From the NCBI RefSeq assembly GCF_001673555.1, contig NZ_LZMB01000574.1, forward strand, positions 1 to 40,322: a DNA stretch of 40,322 bases, read 5' to 3'. The position numbers were made by a program, and so were the translations under genes. This DNA is from Mycobacterium sp. 1165178.9 (lineage in GTDB: Bacteria; Actinomycetota; Actinomycetes; Mycobacteriales; Mycobacteriaceae). Shown in pieces: positions 31,108 to 39,000 of the stretch. The notes below the pieces were generated by a model. The model had not been told where the DNA came from and did not search any database. It worked only from the letters and a program-made list of their open reading frames with translations. Each line of letters opens with the position of its first letter. Positions within the stretch are counted from its first letter, which is position 1.

Positions 31108-32646
31108 ATGGATCGCATCTGGCAGTGGGCGTGGGATCGGTACGGGGCGAGGTACTACTGGTGGGCGTTATGCGTGGCCGCGTATCTCGTTTCGCTTCCC
31201 GTTTACTCCGTGTTCATAACTCTGCCAATCGTCGCGTCGGAGAAGTCCGGACGATACGTTGACGCGATCGCCGTCACCGTTGTCGCCGTGGTGGTACTCG
31301 TGTGCATCATGGTCTTTCCGGGCCGCCAATGGATTCGCTTCATGGGGCAGTGGGCAGCCGGTCGTGAAATCGATCGAGCGGCCGCACTCGAGGAGACCTA
31401 CCGCTACAGCCGCAGATCGTCGGTCTTGACGGTCTGGGCGACCGGCGTCTGGGCCGCTGCGCTATCGGTTGCCGTCGGCGCGATCGGCGGAGCGGCGTGG
31501 ACCCGGTTGGTGCAATACGGGATCCGCGGCGCCGTCGTCGGAATAGCGGTGCAGCTGATTGCTTATCACAGCATCCTGGAGGCGATGCAACGTCCGGTCA
31601 GGATCGCCCTGGCCGGCGACACCGGGATCGGGGACTCCTTGCCGCACTCGCGTCCGAGTTTTGCCACTCGCTCGAACGTGTCCATGCTTGCGGCCGCGTT
31701 CGGCTACGCCGTTGCTGGCGCTATGTTCGCGACGGTGCTCAACCCGGTCAGCGATGCGCCGATCCTGTCCGCCGCGATCGGATGCGTGTTGACGCTGGTT
31801 TTCGCAGTGCCGGTCACGGTCGGTATCGGGTTTTCACACTCTCTGCAACCTGTTCGCGACCTCGCTAGAGGCGCCGAACGTGTTGCGGCGGGGGACTATA
31901 GCCAACGCTTGCCGGTCGTCCAGGACGACGACCTGGGCGCTCTGGCCGCATCATTCAATCGCATGCAGACGGGATTGGCTGAGCGACAACGGCTTCAGGC
32001 CGCGTTCGGCACCTACGTCGATCCGGCCCTCGCTGCGCGGCTGCTCGAGCAGGGCGACGACGTGTTCACCGGGGAGCGTCGCGAGGTGAGCGTGATGTTC
32101 GTCGATATCCGTGACTTCACCCCGTTCGCCGAGGCGAACTCCGCCGAGGACACCGTCGCCCGGCTCAACGCGCTGTTCGAAATCGTCGTGCCCGCCGTCG
32201 TCGACGCCGGTGGGCACGTCAACAAGTTCCTCGGCGACGGAGCGCTGGCCGTATTCGGCGCCCCCAACGACCTCGTCGATCATGCCGATGCGGCGGTGGC
32301 CGTGGCGGTGCTGATCCAGCGCCTTGTGGCCGAGCGATTCGGCGGCGAGCTTCGGATAGGCATCGGCATCAACACCGGGAGGGTGATCGCTGGAACCATC
32401 GGCGGCGGAAGCAAGCTGGAGTTCACCCTGATCGGTGACACGGTCAACGTCGCCGCCCGCGTCGAGCAACTCACCAAGGCCACCGGCGACGCCATCCTTC
32501 TCACCGGTTCGTGCGTGGACGCGCTGACTTGCCGGCCGCCCGGACTCCTCGATCGCGGAGCGCACGCTTTGAAAGGCAAGTCGGCCGAGGTGCGGGTATT
32601 CGCTCTCGCCCTAGGAGAGCCCACCCCGCCTGAGTTCCGCGCCTAG
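31108..32646 (+). CDS. Membrane class III adenylate cyclase with HAMP domain
   Basis: A 512-aa protein with about six membrane segments (residues roughly 19-40, 52-71, 105-128, 137-152, 193-210, 219-241), a HAMP linker (about 245-297) and a C-terminal cyclase domain. All catalytic residues are present: metal Asp333 (FVDIRDFT) and Asp377 (FLGDGALAVF), purine-selecting Lys436 and Asp444 (SKLEFTLIGD) and Asn447/Arg451 in VNVAAR. It should therefore make cAMP. The layout matches the Rv1318c-Rv1320c/Rv3645 group of mycobacteria. Alone on its strand; signal sensed is unknown. Confidence 0.93.
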   Translation: MDRIWQWAWDRYGARYYWWALCVAAYLVSLPVYSVFITLPIVASEKSGRYVDAIAVTVVAVVVLVCIMVFPGRQWIRFMGQWAAGREIDRAAALEETYRYSRRSSVLTVWATGVWAAALSVAVGAIGGAAWTRLVQYGIRGAVVGIAVQLIAYHSILEAMQRPVRIALAGDTGIGDSLPHSRPSFATRSNVSMLAAAFGYAVAGAMFATVLNPVSDAPILSAAIGCVLTLVFAVPVTVGIGFSHSLQPVRDLARGAERVAAGDYSQRLPVVQDDDLGALAASFNRMQTGLAERQRLQAAFGTYVDPALAARLLEQGDDVFTGERREVSVMFVDIRDFTPFAEANSAEDTVARLNALFEIVVPAVVDAGGHVNKFLGDGALAVFGAPNDLVDHADAAVAVAVLIQRLVAERFGGELRIGIGINTGRVIAGTIGGGSKLEFTLIGDTVNVAARVEQLTKATGDAILLTGSCVDALTCRPPGLLDRGAHALKGKSAEVRVFALALGEPTPPEFRA

Positions 32647-32654
32647 CGGTTGTC

Positions 32655-33092
32655 CTAGCCTCTCGGGGCCAGGACGATGACGGGGATCGGGCGCGACGTC
32701 TTCTTCTGGTACTCGTTGTAGCGGTTTTGATTGTTCTTGTTGACGATCTGCCACAGCCGCTGGTAATCCGGATCACCGGACACCACCGGCTTTGCGGTGA
32801 CGGGGAAACGCCTTGGGCCGACGTTGATCTCGACGTCGGGATGGGCCTTCAGGTTGTGGTACCAGCCAGGAGCCTGGGGCGCACCGCCTTTGGAGGCGAC
32901 AATCAGATAGTTGTCACCGTCGCGTGCGTAGGTCAGCGACGTCGTGCGTTGTTTACCGGTCTTCGCGCCGACCGTATGCAATAGCAGGCTCGGTATCCAC
33001 AGCGTGCGGTGACCGATCCAGCCGTTCGTCTTCTGATAGACCGTGTCGTGGGCCCGCAGGACCTGAGAGAAGACCTTTTCCACGAGACTCAT
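32655..33092 (-). CDS. Deazaflavin-dependent nitroreductase-family protein
   Basis: A 145-aa Ddn-family protein: LLLHTVGAKTGKQRTTSLTY, then YLIVASKGGAPQAPGWYHNLKAHPDVEI, the core that binds the F420 phosphate tail, and a C-terminal RYNEYQKKTSRPIPVIVL. It is a different subgroup from the protein at 4122-4508, with the classical GGAP..PGWYHNL segment. Start at ATG 33092. Convergent with the cyclase, 8 nt between stops. Confidence 0.9.
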   Translation of the reverse strand: MSLVEKVFSQVLRAHDTVYQKTNGWIGHRTLWIPSLLLHTVGAKTGKQRTTSLTYARDGDNYLIVASKGGAPQAPGWYHNLKAHPDVEINVGPRRFPVTAKPVVSGDPDYQRLWQIVNKNNQNRYNEYQKKTSRPIPVIVLAPRG

Positions 33093-33153
33093 GGCTACCA
33101 GTCTCACTCAGCGGCGGCGGGCTTCGCCAGTGCCTCCCACGAGGCGCGTCGGG

Positions 33154-33309
33154 CTAGTGGTGGTGCGGCGGTTGCTCGTCACGCAGGCGGCGTTCGTCTG
33201 ACGCCTCGCGCATCTGCTCCTCGTCGCCGAACCTCTCCACGTCCTCGGGGGTGACGTGCACCCTTTTCGGTTGTGGGGCGGCCGGCGGGTGTTGGGGTTC
33301 ACCGGGCAT
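33154..33309 (-). CDS. Small charged protein (51 aa)
   Basis: A 51-aa frame beginning MPGEPQHPPAAPQPKRVHVT, followed by a strongly charged helix-like stretch (PEDVERFGDEEQMREASDERRLRDE) and a His-rich end QPPHHH. Third codon positions are mostly G or C, in keeping with a coding frame, and it lies 61 nt upstream of the deazaflavin protein on the same strand. No strong ribosome binding site. No family recognised; the pattern fits small conserved mycobacterial proteins. Confidence 0.5.
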   Translation of the reverse strand: MPGEPQHPPAAPQPKRVHVTPEDVERFGDEEQMREASDERRLRDEQPPHHH

Positions 33310-33540
33310 GAGGCGATTGTCTCTTATCTCGGGCGAACATCAGCCCTCGGCTCGGGCGATGTTCTCGACAGCCAGCGCGGCGACGTGGACTTCTTCCCGT
33401 TCGGCCGATGGTTGCGATGTACGTGTCGATGATCAAATTGCCTTGACAGCGAGTAGAAGCAAAAGGTCAACTACGTTCCCCTTGAGCCGCAGCAGCGCCC
33501 GCCGCCGCCCGGATTCGGTGAAGGATTCAGTGACCGATGG

Positions 33541-33562
33541 TTTGATCGATCAGGCGATCAAA
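33541..33562 (-). terminator. Hairpin after the DUF2505 gene
   Basis: TTTGATCG (33541-33548) and CGATCAAA (33555-33562) form a perfect 8-bp stem with a 6-nt loop, starting 6 nt beyond the stop of the DUF2505 gene. There is no T tract, as is frequent for mycobacterial terminators. The 230 nt farther on, down to 33310, show no gene. Confidence 0.4.
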
Positions 33563-33568
33563 GATCAA

Positions 33569-34075
33569 TCACGCCTCGTTCTCGGTGATCCACTCCGTGG
33601 TGAAGCGCAGTATCTCGGGAATGCCGTTGGCCAAATCGGATCCGATGGACTTCTCGAGTTTGCCGCCCAGCAGAGGGATTTTCACTTCTACTCGCACGGC
33701 GGAGCGCAGTTGGCAACCGCCGTCATCCGTCGGTGCCAGCCAGGTTTCCATGTGACCCGTCCCCAATCCGCCGGACGCCGAGACGCTGGCTTGCCCGCGC
33801 ACCCGCCGGTCACCGTCCGGTCGCCATTTCTCGGTGTGCACGAGCTTGAGGTCACCTTTGATGAGTTTGGTGACCAGCCCGGGTAACAGTTGACGACCGA
33901 AATGCTGGGTGGTGCTCACTGTCACCGTGCCGTCGGCGTCTACCACCAGCGAATCCAACGTGATGTTGGTGGCATCGGCGATGCGGGCCATCCAATAGTC
34001 TTCGCGACCGAACGCGGCATGGATTTGTTCGACACTTGCGGGTGACTCGGTCGAGACGTCGAATGAGCGCGACAT
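33569..34075 (-). CDS. DUF2505 domain-containing protein
   Basis: A 168-aa protein matching actinobacterial DUF2505 proteins over its full length: MSRSFDVSTESPASVEQIHAAF, YWMARI, then VRVEVKIPLLGGKLEKSIG near the end. The fold is thought to be START/SRPBCC-like, a hydrophobic ligand-binding cup; function is unknown. No signal peptide. Single gene, with the broken M15 peptidase upstream. Confidence 0.85.
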   Translation of the reverse strand: MSRSFDVSTESPASVEQIHAAFGREDYWMARIADATNITLDSLVVDADGTVTVSTTQHFGRQLLPGLVTKLIKGDLKLVHTEKWRPDGDRRVRGQASVSASGGLGTGHMETWLAPTDDGGCQLRSAVRVEVKIPLLGGKLEKSIGSDLANGIPEILRFTTEWITENEA

Positions 34076-34102
34076 ATCCGTGCATTCTTGCAGAGTCGCG
34101 GT

Positions 34103-34600
34103 TCAGGGCCGCTCGAAATGCTGATAATCGATCGGCCTGGTCCAGCGACCGCCCCACCGCCACCCACGATCCGTGAAGGCGCGCACGACGGGGTCCCCGT
34201 CGTGTAGGAGTCCGGGCACCTTCAGGCTGCGGTCCAGGTAGTTCGCCGCGTTTTGCGGCTGGAAGGTGCCGGTGGCGTAGACGCAGGGGTTGAGACGCGG
34301 ATTGAGGTCGATAGCGCGGCCAAAGCGTGTTGAGACCAGTGATCGCTTCCCGGGATGCCCCGGCAGTGAACGCCGACGTGTTGTCCTGCATGGAGAGCTC
34401 ATCGTCAGCGGCCGTGTATTGGTCGGCGGTCCGGATCTTCTCGATTGGAAAGCCTGGTGCGTCTGCCCATCGAAACCGAGGTGGTCGACCTCGACTCGTC
34501 GTAGCTGGGCGGGGTCTACTGGACAGCCCGTCCGCCAGCTCGCGCCGACCCATCGCCTGCCGGACATCAATGGGGATGAGTCCTCACCGCTCGCTCCCAT
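34103..34600 (-). pseudogene. M15 peptidase (D-Ala-D-Ala carboxypeptidase-like), broken into three frames
   Basis: Pieces of one M15 peptidase lie in three frames in the right order. First frame: WVGASWRTGCPVDPAQLRRV and GFDGQTH. At about 34,460 the match moves to a second frame, GFPIEKIRTADQY...NTSAF, with some 20 residues missing. At about 34,366 it moves to a third, CRGIPGSDHWSQHA. At about 34,326 it returns to the first, FGRAIDLNP..NP, and ends AFTDRGWRWGG..DYQHF. The zinc-site residues (His in SQHA, Asp in AID, His in YQHF) are all still visible but cannot be translated together. Intact relatives trim peptidoglycan peptides. Confidence 0.8.
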
Positions 34601-34747
34601 ACCGACTGGACCGCCGCGACCGGGCGGCGCGACACGTCCGGCGACAACGCTACTGCATGCCGCTCCTAACCTGCTGCGCGACAGCCGCTTTGCGCCGGAA
34701 TCGAAGTAGTAGTACCTGCCGTCAGGCCGTCGACCTACCCTTGCCGT

Positions 34748-36319
34748 ATGCCGGTGGTCAGTGGCAGGTGGAAGATCCGGCCAACCTCGCTGCGCAAGAC
34801 GGTCGTGGTCGCGATTGTGCTGCTCGGCCTCATCGCGGCGTCACCCTGGGCGTTTACGGCACACACACCCGTCGCCGACCGCCCGCCGCAGCCCGCGCCG
34901 GCGCCCGCACCGGCGCCGGCGGCGGGAGACCCCGGCCGCGGCGCCCGCACCTGACTTCGCAACCGTCTCCAAGCTGATGAACGACGCGATCTCGGCAGAC
35001 GGGCTGCCGGGCGGGGCGGTGGTGGTCGGGCACGGCGGCGACGTCGTCTTTCACCAGGCGTACGGGTCGCGCAAACTGCCGGGCGAACCGGGGCTGGACG
35101 GATCGCCCGGGCCCGCGGAGCCGATGACCGAGGACACGATCTTCGATATGGCTCGTTGACGAAGTGCCTCGCAACGGCGGTCGCCATCATGCAGCTCTAC
35201 GAACAGGGCAAGGTCGCGTTCGATGATCCGGTGCAGAAATATCTGCCCGACTTCAACGCGACGAACGACCCACGGCGGGCCCAGGTCACGGTTCGCATGT
35301 TGCTGACCAACTTCTCGGGCGAAGGGATCGACGTCAGCCTTCAAGATCCGTGGGGGCTGGGCGGACCCGACAAAGCGGAAGGCATTCGTCGCGCGCTCAC
35401 CACGCCACTGCAGTCCGGTCCGGGTGAGCTTTTCCGATACTCCGACATCAACTACATCCTGCTGGGCGCGCTACTCGAAAAAACCACGGGCGAGGCTGAA
35501 GACACGTACGTCCAACGCAATGTGTTTTCGCCGCTTGGCCTGCAAGACACCCGCTATCTCCCCGTGGCCAAAGCCTGTGGCCCCCACGTGGTGCGCGGGG
35601 CGGCTGTCGCCTGGGCCCCCGCTCGGCCAGCGGGAGAACCGATGAATTGTCCCGCGGGGACATGGAACACCACCCTGTTGCCACGTATCGCCCCGACGGC
35701 GAGGGACGAGGAAAGCAGAGACGACCCGAGCAAGAATCCCAATTTCTATGCGCTGCTTCGGGGTACGGTCCATGACCCGACCGCGCGCCGCATGGGGGGA
35801 GTCGCCGGCAATGCAGGCCTGTTCTCGACGGCGCACGACGTCAGTATCTTTGCGCAAGCGCTGCTTGATCGGCTGGCCGGGCGCCCGAGTGAGTTTCCCT
35901 TGCGGCCAGAAACTCTCGAGCTGATGACGACTCCTCAGCAGCCCGGCCACACCGCCGGACAAGTCGACGCGGCAAACCGTGCCGCTCAAAGATCTCACGC
36001 CGCGCACTATCCCGCGATCGAGGGGCAAAGCCTCTTCGGCTTTGGCTGGGACATCGACACGGCCTACTCCAAGCCGCGGGGAAAGGTCTTTCCCATCGGC
36101 AGCTTCGGCAACACCGGGTTTACCGGAACCACGCTGTGGATGGACCCAGGCTCAAATACCTACGTCATTCTGCTCTCGAACTCAATCCACCTGCGGGGCA
36201 GCCCGCCCATCTCGAATCTCAGGGGTGCGGTGGCTACGGCGGCGGCGCAGGCCCTGCAGCTCTACAACACCGCGCCGTCGGGCACGCCATCGGCGCCTAC
36301 CCCGCGCAAAACGCCGTAG
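34748..36319 (+). pseudogene. Beta-lactamase-fold serine hydrolase, frameshifted at its active site
   Basis: An ATG at 34748 opens a membrane anchor (KTVVVAIVLLGLIAASPWAF) and a Pro/Ala linker. The frame is lost near 34,920; another frame continues DFATVSKLMNDAISADGLPGGAVVV...TIFDMA to about 35,151. There a missing base turns the expected ASLTK into AR-stop; the next frame carries on SLTKCLATAVAIMQLYEQGKV to 36319. The nucleophile motif SxxK is thus split by the frameshift. Later class C motifs are intact: YSDINY, and NTGFTG in the KTG/HTG position. Intact relatives are penicillin-binding-protein-like esterases or peptidases. Confidence 0.85.
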
Positions 36320-36326
36320 TTTCTTG

Positions 36327-37976
36327 TCATTTCACGCAAGGAATGCCGTCGGCGGTCATGCGTGAGAGGTTGGTAACGGCAGGTTCTTGTGTGCCGGCGC
36401 CGGCGGCCGGCACCGTGGTGACGGGTGCCGCCGCAGTGGTGGTCGGTGATTCCGACGTGTAGTTGCGGTGGTGGTCAAACCGGGAGAAATCGGTCCCGAC
36501 GGTCAGTTGCACCGTGTTGCTGGCGATGGTCGCGGATGCGGTCGCCGTTATGTCGTACTGGTCGGCGAGTTCGGTGGCCGCTATCTTCGCGCCGGGCCCG
36601 TAGGCGATGCTGCTCGTCTCGCTGATGGAGCCGGCGCTGCTGACCTTGCCTTCACTGAATTGACCAGTCGCTAAGAGCGTTTGGACGCTTGCGGCCTCGC
36701 CTTGCCGCCCGGAGGCGTTGACCACGTCGAGCGCGACGCTGCCGGCGGTGCTCTGCGCGCCGTTGTCCGGTTGTGCCGCCGGGGTAGGGCTGCCGGCCGA
36801 GGATGTTGTCGAGGAATCGGTGCCCACCAGGTTGTGCGCGACGGAGCGGATAGTGGGTATGTCAATGAAATTCACGTAGGCGCCGTTCGAGATTTCGCCG
36901 AAGCTGGTGACCGGCAACGTGTACAGCGTGACTGGCCTATTGGGGAATTCCAACGCGTTGCGAACGAAATCGTCGAAGTCGAACCCGGCGTCGACCGCGA
37001 CGTTCTGCTTGGCGACGCCCAGCAGGGCGTGCAATTTGGTGGGGTCCGACAACGTCCCGCCGCGGCGCATCGCGCTGACCACCGAGACGATGAAGGCCTG
37101 CTGGCGCCGGCTTCGATCAAGGTCGGTGAATGCCGCGTCGTTGGGGTCGCGGCGTTGCCGAACGAACGCCAACGCTTGAGTTGCGTTGATCTGTTGCATG
37201 CCTCGACGAAAGTCAGCGCCGGAGTAGTAGCGGTCCGAGGTGTCGGCGTTTAGGCACACCGTGATCGGTTCGACCACGCGTGCGAGTTGGAAGAACCCGG
37301 CCAGCGTGACTTCGACGAAGTGATCGATCGGAATTTGCAGGAGATTTTTGACGGTGCTGATTTCGGCTTTGCGGCCCGCCTCCCGCGCCGTTTGTTCTCT
37401 AGTGGTGGAGTCTTGCCCTTGCAGCGGGGTCGGAGTCGCTTGTGAGCCGGCAGAGCCGTGTCCGGCCATGACGCGTTGGTAGGCGAAGCTGTAGGCCTCC
37501 TTGATCTTGCCGCGGCAATCCGAGGTCGGGCATCCGGCCAGCTCGACATAGTCGTCGCGGGGGATCGAGATCGCCGTGGCCGGACCGCCGCCGGCGGGTA
37601 GGTGCACCACGATGAGCGCGTCGGAATCGCCGTCTGCGGAATCCTCATCTCCCGCGTGCAGCGCGGCATAGAGGTCGGGTGGCAGCGGCTGTCCGTGCTG
37701 GTCGCGGCGGCTATCCAGGCCCATGATCAGGATGTTCTGGTCGCTTCCGGTCGACACGGGTTCACCAGCCAATGCCTCGGATCTGGTGATGCCCGCTGAG
37801 GCGCTGCGGTAGGCGTGCCACGCGATGCCGATGGCGGCCACCAACACCAGGGACGCCAGCGCGGCCAGCATTTTGGCACCGGCCACCATCCGGTGGTTGC
37901 GGTGCAAGCGATTCCGGGGCCCGGCCGTCGGCGAATCTGGTTCTTCCTCGTCGGGCGGGCCCGCTCGACGCGTCAT
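36327..37976 (-). CDS. LCP (LytR-CpsA-Psr) family protein with LytR C-terminal domain
   Basis: A 549-aa membrane protein: a cytoplasmic N-terminus, one membrane segment (about 35-53), an LCP catalytic domain (about 78-330) and a LytR_C domain (about 420-510) after a Ser/Thr/Pro linker. Catalytic-type residues are visible: Asp88 and Arg in MGLDSRRD, DSDALIV, SIPRDDYVEL (Arg140, Asp141) and FVRQRR. Mycobacterial LCP proteins attach arabinogalactan to peptidoglycan. An insert rich in Gly/Ser/Gln/Thr (about 185-215) is unusual. ATG at 37976 is used; an in-frame start farther up would add non-conserved residues. Convergent with the broken serine hydrolase, 7 nt between stops. Confidence 0.9.
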   Translation of the reverse strand: MTRRAGPPDEEEPDSPTAGPRNRLHRNHRMVAGAKMLAALASLVLVAAIGIAWHAYRSASAGITRSEALAGEPVSTGSDQNILIMGLDSRRDQHGQPLPPDLYAALHAGDEDSADGDSDALIVVHLPAGGGPATAISIPRDDYVELAGCPTSDCRGKIKEAYSFAYQRVMAGHGSAGSQATPTPLQGQDSTTREQTAREAGRKAEISTVKNLLQIPIDHFVEVTLAGFFQLARVVEPITVCLNADTSDRYYSGADFRRGMQQINATQALAFVRQRRDPNDAAFTDLDRSRRQQAFIVSVVSAMRRGGTLSDPTKLHALLGVAKQNVAVDAGFDFDDFVRNALEFPNRPVTLYTLPVTSFGEISNGAYVNFIDIPTIRSVAHNLVGTDSSTTSSAGSPTPAAQPDNGAQSTAGSVALDVVNASGRQGEAASVQTLLATGQFSEGKVSSAGSISETSSIAYGPGAKIAATELADQYDITATASATIASNTVQLTVGTDFSRFDHHRNYTSESPTTTAAAPVTTVPAAGAGTQEPAVTNLSRMTADGIPCVK

Positions 37977-38055
37977 GGCAGAACTGAGAATAGCCAGGTA
38001 GCGGCCCGTCAAACCGCGGAACGCCTGAGCGCCCTATCTTCTGATCGGACGCAGG

Positions 38056-38919
38056 CTAGGACTGCGTGTCAGCTTCCAGCAGACGTAACGGATGCAGACC
38101 GTCGACGTAGCCGACGAACGGCGGGTGAATGCTGTAGCCGAGCATCCGGCGAATGTCATCGGAGACCGCTCGGGCGATGTCGCGCGATATCGACAAGGTG
38201 TAGGCCTCCATCGGCCGCAGCCACGGTTGGCAGTACTGAGCGGTGACGGCCAGGCGCTCCTGGTCGGTGTTGTTGGCGCCACCGCCGTGCCACAGCGTGC
38301 CCAGGAAGAAGACGCACGACCCGGCGGGCATGACGACCGGCAGCACCTGATCGTCCGGACCCGGCCGGCGCTTGCCCCAGCGGTGGCTGCCCGGGTAGAC
38401 GACGGTGGCGCCGTTGTCGGGGGTGAAGTCGTCGATCGCCCAGATCGTCGCGGCGGCGAGTGGCGCCCGGGGACGCGGAATCGGGTAGAAGCCGTCGTCG
38501 TGATGCGCCAGCTGTGCGGCCTCACCGGGGTGAATGTTGATGGCCTGCAACGCCGAAAGCAGGTAGTTGGGCATCAGCAGCCGATCGAGCACCGCCAGCA
38601 CCCGCGGCTCATCGACAAGCCGGTCGCACACCCGGGTCCTGCTCAGCACGCTGTAGATGCGCTGGGTGCGCAAACCTTCGAAAGAGTTGCGGCCGGTGTG
38701 CCCCAGCCAAGGGCGCACGGCCGCACGAATCTGCGAGCATTGCTCGGCGCTGAGCAGGTTCTCCCAGATGACGTAGCCGTCGCGATCCAGCGCCGCCAAG
38801 TCGGCCTCGACGACCGCGCTGTCCACCGAACTTCCACCGGTCGGCGTCCGCTTGTAGCGCTGCGCCAGATCGCTTCGCAGGTCCTCCAGCGTGGTGACTG
38901 GTTCGTCGTCGATGCTCAT
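38056..38919 (-). CDS. Phytanoyl-CoA dioxygenase-like Fe(II)/2-oxoglutarate oxygenase
   Basis: A 287-aa PhyH-family protein. The iron facial triad is visible: His140-x-Asp142 in AHHDDGFYP and His211 in LWHGGGANN; the 2-oxoglutarate-binding Arg is 222 in QERLAVTAQY. The N-terminal DRDGYVIWENLLSAEQC segment is typical. AAGGA lies 9 nt before the ATG at 38919; an upstream extension looks non-coding. Family members hydroxylate fatty acyl chains or small metabolites. The substrate is unknown; no linked pathway genes are evident. Confidence 0.88.
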   Translation of the reverse strand: MSIDDEPVTTLEDLRSDLAQRYKRTPTGGSSVDSAVVEADLAALDRDGYVIWENLLSAEQCSQIRAAVRPWLGHTGRNSFEGLRTQRIYSVLSRTRVCDRLVDEPRVLAVLDRLLMPNYLLSALQAINIHPGEAAQLAHHDDGFYPIPRPRAPLAAATIWAIDDFTPDNGATVVYPGSHRWGKRRPGPDDQVLPVVMPAGSCVFFLGTLWHGGGANNTDQERLAVTAQYCQPWLRPMEAYTLSISRDIARAVSDDIRRMLGYSIHPPFVGYVDGLHPLRLLEADTQS

Positions 38920-39000
38920 GGGTGCTCGTCCTTGGTCCACTGGCGCTTCTGCCCACACTAGGCCGAGTTCGGGCCAACCCACACACAAATCGCCGACCGG

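Noticed and set aside
33108-33302. Arg/Thr-rich 64-aa frame on the minus strand
   Set aside because: It lies out of frame with the 51-aa charged protein and has composition typical of a shifted frame.
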